Positions 57,147 to 64,000 of a stretch of DNA of 64,000 bases are shown here, in pieces (the first letter of the stretch is position 1; every line of letters starts with the position of its first letter). The notes under the pieces are model-generated. The model worked only from the letters and a program-made list of their open reading frames with translations, did no database searches and had not been told where the DNA came from. A program made the translations under genes and the position numbers. Origin of the DNA: JBGAHD01 sp044226395 (GTDB lineage: Bacteria; Pseudomonadota; Gammaproteobacteria; Xanthomonadales; Ahniellaceae); NCBI GenBank assembly GCA_044226395.1, contig JBGAHD010000003.1:558001-622000 (forward strand), read 5' to 3'.

Positions 57147-58274
57147 TTACGATTTGCCTCCCGATGCTGGCGCGGTCGTATCGATCGAGCACTTGCCGAT
57201 GGGTGGGCTCGCGGCTTTCGATGTCGAGGCGTCTGGTGAATCTGTCGCGGGCGCGGCCCGGGTCGCGGGTTGCGCGGCCGAGGTCGCGGCGTCAGTGTCT
57301 TCGCTTTCGCCGAGACCGCGCGCAACGTCACTGGCCTCGCGCCAATGGCCGTAGTAGGGGCGATAGGTCTTTTCCTGCGCCAGCTGCACGCCGAGGAAGC
57401 GCGCTTCGTAACGCACGGTCACGCGCTCGCCGTCGCGCGCCAATTCCGAAATGCGCACGCTGCGCAGGGCATCGTCGGGATCGAGGCCATAAGCCTCCGT
57501 CGCCACGCGCGCCACGCGCAGCAGACCATCGCCGTGCGCGATCGCGCGATCAAAGGGCAGCAGCTTCAAGTCTTCGATCGTTTGCGCACCCGTGGCGCGC
57601 GCTTCGGTCGCCATGGCCTGCACCACGCGTCGCAATGGCGTGGGGTTGCTGAGGTCCGTGCGATTGGCCCAGGCTTGCACCGCCAGCAGTAGCGCGCGTT
57701 GCTGCGCTTGTTCCTCGGGCGTCAGATCGCGGTCATCGGCGAGCGCATTCATCATGGCCGCTAGACCAATGTTGAACTGAATCACGCTCGATTGCGCGGA
57801 TTCAGCGATTTTCGGTTGCCACTCGCGGATCAGGGTTTCGACGCCTTCGTCGGTTTGCAGCAGTGTCCATGCGGTCTCGAATTCATCGGGCTCGGTCGGT
57901 TCATCCACGAGACCAGGGGCCTTCGACGTCGACTTCTGCGCGCGACGTTCCTTGATCTCGGCACGCTCGCGCGCCCAGTCATCCGACATGCGCCGATACA
58001 CTTCGGGCCCGCCGGTGGCCAGCACCAAATCGGCGAAGTTGTTCTCGCGCAGCGCCGTCAGCACGGCGAGTTGCTCATCGGCGGGCGAAGGCCACGCGGG
58101 TTTGGCGTCGCGGCGGGGGAAGTTCGCTTCTTCGGAGTTGCTCGTATCGATGGGCGAACTCGCGGCATCACTCGCTGGCGTCGCCGCGAGCGGTTCCACA
58201 GCCAGCGCCGCCAGCGGCATCACCGCCAAGGCGGTCCACAGCACCCCGCGAAAAATCCCTGAACGCACGCGCAT
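57147..58274 (-). CDS. Secreted protein, paralogue of the next gene (1)
   Basis: A 375-residue exported protein with a signal peptide (MRVRSGIFRGVLWTALAVMP) and a mature part. The mature part has a segment PSPADEQLAVLTALRENNFADLV, the conserved VETLIREWQPKIAES near residue 165, LRRVVQAMATEARATGAQTIEDLKLL near 240, and GERVTVRYEARFLGVQLAQE near 295, then an Ala/Thr/Ser-rich tail of about 60 residues. It has the same layout as the protein at 58510-59424, from which it differs mainly by the tail. The function is unknown. GGAG lies before the ATG at 58274. Confidence 0.75.
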   Translation of the reverse strand: MRVRSGIFRGVLWTALAVMPLAALAVEPLAATPASDAASSPIDTSNSEEANFPRRDAKPAWPSPADEQLAVLTALRENNFADLVLATGGPEVYRRMSDDWARERAEIKERRAQKSTSKAPGLVDEPTEPDEFETAWTLLQTDEGVETLIREWQPKIAESAQSSVIQFNIGLAAMMNALADDRDLTPEEQAQQRALLLAVQAWANRTDLSNPTPLRRVVQAMATEARATGAQTIEDLKLLPFDRAIAHGDGLLRVARVATEAYGLDPDDALRSVRISELARDGERVTVRYEARFLGVQLAQEKTYRPYYGHWREASDVARGLGESEDTDAATSAAQPATRAAPATDSPDASTSKAASPPIGKCSIDTTAPASGGKS

Positions 58275-58509
58275 GACCGCTCTCCTGGCTGGTGTCGACC
58301 CCAGCATGGCGGCAGGCTCGGACGAATTCCAGGCCCGTGGCGGGACGCGCGCTGGCGATTTGCTGACAACGTGCGTGCGCTCGTTCAAAACGCTGTTTTT
58401 ATGATGTTGAATCGCCGCGCGGCGACACCAGACGCATGCCCACCGACGACTACCCGGCGCGCCAATGCCCGGCGCGCGCGGCGCACGATCTCGTTGGGCC
58501 AAGACTTCG

Positions 58510-59424
58510 CTAGTCGTTGTTCTCGATTTCGAGTCCGATCTCCTCGAGCGTGGGGCCTTCGACCCAATGGCCATCCTCGGGTCGAAACTCGCTCTCCCAG
58601 GCGACAGGCACGCCGAACAACCGCGCATCGAAGCGCACGGTCACGCGCTCGCCTTCACGGCTGATCTCGCGCGCATCGAGGCTGGCGATGACGTCGTCCA
58701 TGTCGATGTCATAGGCGGCCAACGCGCCGCGCGCGGCACGGAACAGCCGGTCGCCATGGTCGACCGCATCGTCGAACGACAGGTCAAGCAAGGCCTCGAC
58801 CGTGTCGATACCGGTCGCGCGCGCCTCGATCGCCAGGGCCATTAGCGCGCGACGAAAACGCGCCGGGTCACCGAAGTCGGTGCGCGCGCGCCAGTCCTCG
58901 ATCGCGCGGAGCAACGCCTGCAAGCGCTCGATCTCCTCGTCGGTCAGCGATTCATCGGCGCGCGCTTGCGCCAGGCGTTGTTTGAACGCCGCGACGAAAG
59001 CGTCGACGCGCGCGTTCGCGATCTCGACGAATTCGGGCTGCCATTGGCGCACCAACTCGTCCACGCCGTCATCGCTGCGCAAATCGCGCCAGACGGTCTC
59101 GCGCGTCGCGGGCAGGCTCAGATCGTGGGCATCACCGGGCTCGGTCTTGAACTTGCGATGACGCGCCCGGGCCTGTTCCCATCGAAACGCGTAGATGTCG
59201 TGCGCGTCCGAACCAGCACTTGCCTCAAGCAGCGCGCGCAACTGGCCCGCGCGTAACGCCGCGTGCATGGCGCAATATTCATCGGCGGGCGAATCCCATC
59301 GCGGGCGCGGTTCGGCCGCGGGTGCCGTCGGCGCCATGGGGTCCGCGGGCGCGGGTGCCGTCAGCGCGGCCGTGGACAAGATCAGCACTAGGCTCAAGCC
59401 GCCCAGGCTCAGACACCAGTTCAT
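58510..59424 (-). CDS. Secreted protein, paralogue of the previous gene (2)
   Basis: A 304-residue exported protein with a signal peptide (MNWCLSLGGLSLVLILSTAA). Shared blocks with its neighbour are WDSPADEYCAMHAALRAG, GVDELVRQWQPEFVEIANAR, ALMALAIEARATGIDTVEALLDL, GDRLFRAARGALAAYDIDMDD and REGERVTVRFDARLFGVPVAWE. The tail is short and acidic (EEIGLEIENND). Tandem arrangement on the same strand with 235 bases between indicates duplication. I know of no assigned function. GGAGG precedes the ATG at 59424. Confidence 0.75.
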   Translation of the reverse strand: MNWCLSLGGLSLVLILSTAALTAPAPADPMAPTAPAAEPRPRWDSPADEYCAMHAALRAGQLRALLEASAGSDAHDIYAFRWEQARARHRKFKTEPGDAHDLSLPATRETVWRDLRSDDGVDELVRQWQPEFVEIANARVDAFVAAFKQRLAQARADESLTDEEIERLQALLRAIEDWRARTDFGDPARFRRALMALAIEARATGIDTVEALLDLSFDDAVDHGDRLFRAARGALAAYDIDMDDVIASLDAREISREGERVTVRFDARLFGVPVAWESEFRPEDGHWVEGPTLEEIGLEIENND

Positions 59425-59580
59425 CGGTCCCGCCCTCCAGGTTGCCGGGAAAAGCATGGCATAAAGCGCGGCACGCGTCTGCGCGACGGTGAACGGCGTG
59501 CCGCGAGCGGCGTTCACGGGTGCCGGGCTGCGCGAACGCGCGATTCGTCCTACGCTAGGCCAAGATCTTCACCAATCGCC

Positions 59581-60561
59581 ATGACTCGCGAAATCTGCAT
59601 TCTCATCTACGACGGCGCGCAATCGCTCGACATCAGCGGGCCGCTCGAAGTGTTCTCGCTCGCCAGTCGACAGACGCGCGACGAGGATCCCGCGCGAGCC
59701 CCGCTGTATCGCAATCGCACGATCGCGGCGAATGCCGGGCCGGTGACCTTGGCTTCGGGCATGCGGGTGCTGCCGGATCTGACGTGCGCGACGTTTCCCG
59801 AAGGCGTCGACACGTTGCTCGTCAGTGGCGGCATGGGCGACGCGGTGAAGCACGCGCGCGACGATGCGGCCGTGGTGGCCTGGTTGCGTCAGGCGGCGAC
59901 ACGCGTTCGACGCATCGCCTCGGTGTGCAGCGGTGCGTTATTGCTGGCCGAGGCGGGCCTGCTCGATGGTCGCGAGGCCACGACGCATTGGCTTGATGTC
60001 GACGAACTGCGGCGTCGCCATCCGCGCGTGCGCGTGGTGGCCGATGCGATCTACACGCACGATGGCGCGACCTGGACCTCGGCCGGCATCACCGCCGGCA
60101 TGGACATGACGTTGGCCATGGTCGCGGCTGATCATGGTCAGGCGCTGGCGTTGAAAGTGGCCAAGCGCATGGTCATGGCCAGTCGGCGTTCCGGCGGGCA
60201 GAGTCAGTTCAGCACGCAGTTGCAGGCGCTCGACGTGCCCGATCAGTTCGCGCAATTGGCCGAGTGGATCGGCGAGCATCTGCGCACCGATCTCGACGTG
60301 ACGCGTCTGGCCGCGCGCGTGCACATGAGCACGCGGCAGTTCAATCGGCGCTTTCGCGCGACCTTCGGCGTGACGCCGCAGAAATACATCGAGCAGGCGC
60401 GCATCGAAGCGGCCAAGCCCTTGCTCGAAACCACGCGCAAGGATCTCAAGCGCATCGCCACCGAGTGCGGGTTCTCGTCCGACGAGCACATGCGTCGCGC
60501 CTTCCAACGTCACCTCGGCGTGCGGCCAAGTCAGTATCGCGAGCGATTCGGCGCGGCTTGA
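59581..60561 (+). CDS. GlxA-family AraC-type regulator (DJ-1/PfpI sensor)
   Basis: A 326-residue regulator. The N-terminal DJ-1/PfpI-like amidotransferase domain (about 1-190) starts with ICILIYDGAQSLDISGPLEVF and contains SVCSGALLLAEAGLLDGREATTHW, with the Cys in the nucleophile position. The C-terminal AraC-type DNA-binding domain (about 220-326) has two helix-turn-helices, VTRLAARVHMSTRQFNRRF and LKRIATECGFSSDEHMRRAF, then GVRPSQYRERF. No ribosome binding site precedes the ATG. It is followed after 111 bases by a secreted DJ-1/PfpI protein, which is probably its target or functional partner. Confidence 0.9.
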   Translation: MTREICILIYDGAQSLDISGPLEVFSLASRQTRDEDPARAPLYRNRTIAANAGPVTLASGMRVLPDLTCATFPEGVDTLLVSGGMGDAVKHARDDAAVVAWLRQAATRVRRIASVCSGALLLAEAGLLDGREATTHWLDVDELRRRHPRVRVVADAIYTHDGATWTSAGITAGMDMTLAMVAADHGQALALKVAKRMVMASRRSGGQSQFSTQLQALDVPDQFAQLAEWIGEHLRTDLDVTRLAARVHMSTRQFNRRFRATFGVTPQKYIEQARIEAAKPLLETTRKDLKRIATECGFSSDEHMRRAFQRHLGVRPSQYRERFGAA

Positions 60562-60672
60562 ACGACGCGGGGCTTTGCCGACGCACGGATGTCCGCGTCC
60601 GCAGCCGCGATGTCCCACCGTGCGGCTTGGGCTGGGGCAGGATGCGGGCACCTTCCCTGGTGCGAGCAGAAC

Positions 60673-61674
60673 ATGAAATTGCCGAACTCTCGTTTACTGT
60701 CGTCGTGGTTGTTGGCCGTCGCCGCGGCATTCGGCGCTTCTGGCGCCATGGCGGCGCATGCGCCGCATTCCGAGCCCGTGATCAATGTGGGCATCGTGCT
60801 GTTCGATGGCGTGGAGATCATCGATTTCGCCGGCCCTTACGAGGTGTTCGGCAATGCCGGGTTTGGCGTGACCACGGTTACGAGCGATGGCGCGCCGGTG
60901 ACCACGGCGATGGGCCTCAAGGTCACGCCCGATACGAGTTTCGCGAACGCGCCAGCGTTCGATGTGCTCCTGGTGCCGGGCGGTGGCGTGGCGGATGCCG
61001 AACGCGATGCCGCCACGCTCGAGTTCATTCGCGCGCGCACGCCGGCCGCGAAGCACGTGATGTCGGTCTGCACGGGCGCGCGCATTCTGGCCGCGACGGG
61101 CTTGCTCGATGGGCGCGAGGCGACGACGTTTCATCGCGCGCTCGATCGCATGGCCGCGGACTATCCCAAGGTCGTGGTGGTGCGAGATCGGCGTTGGGCC
61201 GACAGCGGCAAGTTCATCACGTCGGCGGGACTGAGTTCGGGCATCGACGCGGCCTTGCATCTGGTCGAGCAATTGCGCGATGCCGATACGGCGCGCGGCG
61301 TGGCCTTGCATTTGGAATACGACTGGAAGCGTGGCGAAGGCTTCGTGCGCACACGCATGGCCGATCGCTATTTGCCGAAGGGTTTGGATAAGACGGTGCA
61401 GTGGCCGGAGGACATGCAGTTCACGCAGTTGCGATCGTTAGGTGATGAGCGGTCGTGGGTTGATCGGAATCGAATTGAGACGGCGATGCCGGCGAAAGAT
61501 CTGCTCGGGCGCATCGCGGTGGCGGTTGATGCGTTGGGGGTGTGGAAGCGCGAGGGCGAGGCGACTCGGTGGAGTCGGGTGGATGAGGGGCGGCGAGTGC
61601 GACTCGTGATGTCGACTTCCCCGTTGTCGGGGGAGAAGGGTTTTGTGCTTGAGGCCGTTGTGACCGTGGAATAG
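60673..61674 (+). CDS. Secreted DJ-1/PfpI-family protein
   Basis: A 333-residue protein with an N-terminal signal peptide (MKLPNSRLLSSWLLAVAAAFGASG). A DJ-1/PfpI domain follows with VGIVLFDGVEIIDFAGPYEVFG, FDVLLVPGGGVADAERD, and the nucleophile elbow VMSVCTGARILAATGLLDGREATTFH near residue 137. A C-terminal extension of about 110 residues without a known domain follows. It parallels the N-terminal domain of the preceding GlxA-type regulator but is exported and has no DNA-binding part. It may act as an amidase or chaperone in the periplasm (inference). GAGCAG precedes the ATG; the longer frame before it lacks a signal peptide. Confidence 0.8.
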   Translation: MKLPNSRLLSSWLLAVAAAFGASGAMAAHAPHSEPVINVGIVLFDGVEIIDFAGPYEVFGNAGFGVTTVTSDGAPVTTAMGLKVTPDTSFANAPAFDVLLVPGGGVADAERDAATLEFIRARTPAAKHVMSVCTGARILAATGLLDGREATTFHRALDRMAADYPKVVVVRDRRWADSGKFITSAGLSSGIDAALHLVEQLRDADTARGVALHLEYDWKRGEGFVRTRMADRYLPKGLDKTVQWPEDMQFTQLRSLGDERSWVDRNRIETAMPAKDLLGRIAVAVDALGVWKREGEATRWSRVDEGRRVRLVMSTSPLSGEKGFVLEAVVTVE

Positions 61675-61681
61675 GTAGGGG

Positions 61682-61995
61682 TTTCCTCACCTAGCGGTCA
61701 AAAGGGGGACTGCCGGTCCCCACCTGGCGGTGAGGACGACCGGTGGTGTGTGGGGTGGGTTTGCGTGACGTTGTCGCTTGGCTCGGGGTGCCGCCCCTTG
61801 TCGGTGGGCGAGGGATTCAGCACATCCCTGTGCTGAACCCTCGCGGCGCACATCCGTGTGCGCTGGCCACCGACAAGGGGACCGTCACCCCGAGCCGTCG
61901 AAACGTCACTGGGTTCGTTGGGGTTAGAAGAAAAAGAAGAGAAGCGCGCTTCGCGCGCCGCGTTCGCGGCGCGCGAAGCAAGAGCCAGTTGTTTT
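61682..61995 (+). repeat. Composite palindromic element, copy C
   Basis: Parts in the same order as copy A: an imperfect CACC-N4-GGT unit (61688-61698) and GTCCCCACC-N4-GGTGAGGAC (61716-61737), then the 145-nt core (61765-61909). A 15-bp palindrome GCTTCGCGCGCCGCG (61948-61962, 61965-61979) and a T-rich GTTTTTGA stretch follow. The core stems are conserved; the short arm's loop reads TCCG. It lies between the DJ-1 gene and the metK terminator, with no gene-like frame inside. The third hairpin of copy A is absent. Confidence 0.9.
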
Positions 61996-61998
61996 TGA

Positions 61999-62036
61999 AG
62001 CATGAAAAGCAAAAGGGCCGCGTTTCCGCGGCCCTT
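61999..62036 (-). terminator. Intrinsic terminator of metK
   Basis: AAGGGCCGCG/CGCGGCCCTT (62013-62022, 62027-62036) forms a 10-bp stem with a 4-base loop, 25 bases after the minus-strand metK stop at 62062. It is followed on that strand by TTTTGCTTTT. A clear intrinsic terminator. Confidence 0.88.
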
Positions 62037-62061
62037 CTGTCTTTGCTTTGTTGCTTTGGAC

Positions 62062-63264
62062 TTAGCCTTTGAGGCCGGCGTCCTTGCGCAGGGCTTCGGC
62101 CTTGTCGGTTTGTTCCCACGAGAAGGCGGTGAAGGTGCTGCCGTTGGCGTGCTTGATCTTGACCGGCGCGCGGCCGAAGTGGCCGTAGCTGGCGGTGGCC
62201 TGATACATGGGATGGATCAGGTCCAGCATCTGGATGATGCCGTAGGGGCGCAGGTCGAAGTGACGACGGATCAGTTTTTCGATCTTGTCATCGCCGATCT
62301 TGCCGGTGCCGAAGGTCGTGACCGAGATCGAGGTCGGCTGAGCCACGCCGATGGCGTAGGACACCTGGACTTCGCACTTGTCGGCAAGGCCGGCGGCGAC
62401 GATGTTCTTGGCGACGTAGCGCGCGGCATAGGCCGCGGAGCGGTCGACTTTCGACGGGTCCTTGCCCGAGAAGGCGCCGCCGCCGTGACGGGCCATGCCA
62501 CCGTAGCTGTCGACGATGATCTTGCGGCCGGTCAGGCCGCAATCGCCCACGGGCCCGCCGATGACGAACTTGCCGGTCGGGTTGATGTGGAACTTGGTCT
62601 TCTTGTCGATCAGCTTCTTCGGCAGCACGGGCTTGATGATGTATTCCATCACGCCTTCGACCAGGTCCTTGTGCTTGACGCTGGGGTCGTGCTGCGTCGA
62701 CAGCACGATGGCGTCGATGCCGGCGATGGCGTTGCCGTCATAGCGCAGGGTCACCTGACTCTTGGCGTCCGGGCGCAGCCACGGCAGCTTGGAGTTCTTG
62801 GCCTTGCGGATCTTGGCCTGCTGCTCGACCAGACGGTGCGAGTAGTAAATCGGCGCGGGCATGAACTCCGGCGCTTCGTTGCAGGCGTAGCCGAACATCA
62901 GGCCTTGGTCGCCAGCGCCCTGTTCCTCGGGCTTCTTGCGATCCACGCCTTGATTGATGTCGGGCGACTGCTTGCCGATCATGTTGATGATCGCGCAGGT
63001 GTGGCCGTCGAAGCCGACGTCGGAATTGCTGTAGCCGATGTCGTTGATGACCTTGCGCGCGAGCGATTCGATGTCGACCCAGGCGTTGGTGGTGATCTCG
63101 CCGGCGACGATGGCGGCGCCCGTCTTGCACAACGTTTCGCAGGCCACGCGGGCACGCTTGTCCTGGGCCAGGATGGCATCCAGCACCGCATCGGAGATCT
63201 GATCGCAGATCTTGTCCGGATGACCTTCGGACACCGATTCGGAGGTGAAGAGGTAGCTGCTCAT
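62062..63264 (-). CDS. metK: S-adenosylmethionine synthetase
   Basis: A 400-residue enzyme that makes S-adenosylmethionine from methionine and ATP. Conserved parts are FTSESVSEGHPDKICDQISDA at the N-terminus, MFGYACNEAPEFMPAPI (ATP site), VSTQHDPSV, the P-loop-like GGPVGDCGLTGRKIIVDSYGG and HGGGAFSGKDPSKVDRSAAY. The ATG at 63264 is chosen at the family start with AAAGGA upstream, part of the palindromic operator. It ends in a strong intrinsic terminator. Confidence 0.97.
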   Translation of the reverse strand: MSSYLFTSESVSEGHPDKICDQISDAVLDAILAQDKRARVACETLCKTGAAIVAGEITTNAWVDIESLARKVINDIGYSNSDVGFDGHTCAIINMIGKQSPDINQGVDRKKPEEQGAGDQGLMFGYACNEAPEFMPAPIYYSHRLVEQQAKIRKAKNSKLPWLRPDAKSQVTLRYDGNAIAGIDAIVLSTQHDPSVKHKDLVEGVMEYIIKPVLPKKLIDKKTKFHINPTGKFVIGGPVGDCGLTGRKIIVDSYGGMARHGGGAFSGKDPSKVDRSAAYAARYVAKNIVAAGLADKCEVQVSYAIGVAQPTSISVTTFGTGKIGDDKIEKLIRRHFDLRPYGIIQMLDLIHPMYQATASYGHFGRAPVKIKHANGSTFTAFSWEQTDKAEALRKDAGLKG

Positions 63265-63274
63265 CGCTCGATTT

Positions 63275-63298
63275 ATCCTTTGATTCGGATGAAAGGAT
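63275..63298 (-). promoter_or_regulatory. metK operator shared with metF and ahcY
   Basis: ATCCTTT (63275-63281) and AAAGGAT (63292-63298) are perfect inverted arms of 7 bp around GATTCGGATG, 10 bases upstream of the metK start. Spacing and centre match the metF and ahcY elements. The right arm doubles as the ribosome binding site, so a bound repressor could also affect translation start. Confidence 0.7.
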
Positions 63299-63506
63299 GG
63301 AAGGGGCGCGAATGATACACGCGCCAGCCCGCAATTGCAGCACAACCGGGCCTGGCGCGGGGCGCCGCCAGTCGCGCGGGCGCCCGGCCGTGGGCGCTGC
63401 AAGAAAACCGTAGCGCGGCAGCCACGCGGTTTTCGCCGAAACGCCATGGATTCGTAGCCGCGCGAGCCTAGTCTGGGCGCCCGACACCAGGGGTGCCGGG
63501 ATCGCC

Positions 63507-64000
63507 ATGATCGATTTGCAGCAAGCGTTGGGCGCGCGGTTTCCGCGCTGGTTCGAAGGGCCGCGCAAGGCCCTGAGCGTGCCGTTGGTGCGCGGGTTGT
63601 CGCGACTGTCGCGGGTCGATCGGATCAATGAATTCCTGGCCAGCCACGGGCATTTGCGCGGGCTGGCCTTCGTCGACGCGGCGATGGCTTTCCTGCGCTG
63701 CCGTTACCTGGTCGATCACGTCGAGCGCGAACGCATTCCCGAACGGGGCCGCGTGCTGATCGTGGCCAATCACCCGATGGGCGCGATCGACGCCCTGGCC
63801 TTGTTGAAGCTCGTCGGCGATGTGCGACGCGATGTGCGCGTGCTGGCCAACGATTTGCTCGCCACTTTGCCGGGTCTTTCCGATTTGATCATTCCGCTGC
63901 GCGTGCTTGGCGGGCGACCAAGCGCGGAGAGCTTGCGTCTGGTCGATGAAGCCTTGGCGCGCGAGGAAGCCGTGGTGATCTTTCCCGCCGGGGAAGTGTC
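63507..64000 (+). CDS. Lysophospholipid acyltransferase-like protein, 5' part
   Basis: The first 164 residues of a gene running off the window. The protein resembles the PlsC-type acyltransferases (hemolysin-like/OlsA branch) with RVLIVANHPMGAIDALALL near residue 85, where His and Asp stand five residues apart as in the HP(L/M)GxxD variant of the HX4D motif. It also has the later VVIFPAGEVS block. Such enzymes transfer acyl chains to lysophospholipids or ornithine lipids at the membrane. The ATG at 63507 has GGGATCG-like spacing; no strong ribosome binding site. It is divergent from metK. Confidence 0.8.
   Translation, partial: MIDLQQALGARFPRWFEGPRKALSVPLVRGLSRLSRVDRINEFLASHGHLRGLAFVDAAMAFLRCRYLVDHVERERIPERGRVLIVANHPMGAIDALALLKLVGDVRRDVRVLANDLLATLPGLSDLIIPLRVLGGRPSAESLRLVDEALAREEAVVIFPAGEV

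Overview
The window is a GC-rich, densely coded bacterial chromosome segment. Gene content suggests a gammaproteobacterium of the order Lysobacterales (Xanthomonadales). The grounds are a gammaproteobacterial thrL-type leader ahead of thrA-thrB-thrC, a PepSY protein-phoP-phoQ cluster, a two-domain ThrA, a SAH riboswitch on ahcY, an ECF sigma factor coupled to a Ser/Thr kinase, and a secreted protein ending in a GFE tail. The placement is inference from gene content; no marker such as 16S rRNA is present.

0-16 kb: a truncated HAD phosphatase, an antitoxin-like regulator without a toxin, an orphan ABC permease, a TfoX-like protein, dusA-ctlX, the threonine operon with a leader peptide and three-way attenuator, PepSY-phoPQ, a secreted transglutaminase-like protein, and tRNA-Gly(CCC).

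16-22 kb, accessory: two paralogous membrane-anchored proteins ending in CCR, a Cys-pair protein, an arsenic operon (arsR-aquaporin-arsC, no pump) and a secreted leucine-rich-repeat protein. 22-32.7 kb: an OPT transporter, a zinc protease-rimK pair, a BlaI/M56-TonB pair, a two-component system preceded by a candidate small RNA, and ilvE.

32.7-34 kb is a gene-poor repeat region. It holds two inverted copies of a composite palindromic element whose 145-nt core folds into a T shape; a third copy lies at 61.8 kb. 34-46 kb looks like a cell-surface region: a secreted zinc metalloprotease diverges from a 2362-residue repeat/beta-helix protein, followed by three phage-tail-collar-domain proteins, a Tat-type protein, an acetyltransferase and a DUF6916-like protein.

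46-64 kb: metF, ahcY and metK, which share a 24-bp palindromic operator and so look like a local methionine-cycle regulon (ahcY also has a SAH riboswitch). Between them lie small housekeeping genes, a GGDEF-EAL protein, the ECF/kinase pair, two paralogous secreted proteins, a GlxA-type regulator with a secreted DJ-1 protein, and a truncated acyltransferase. No insertion sequence, integrase, CRISPR array or rRNA was seen.
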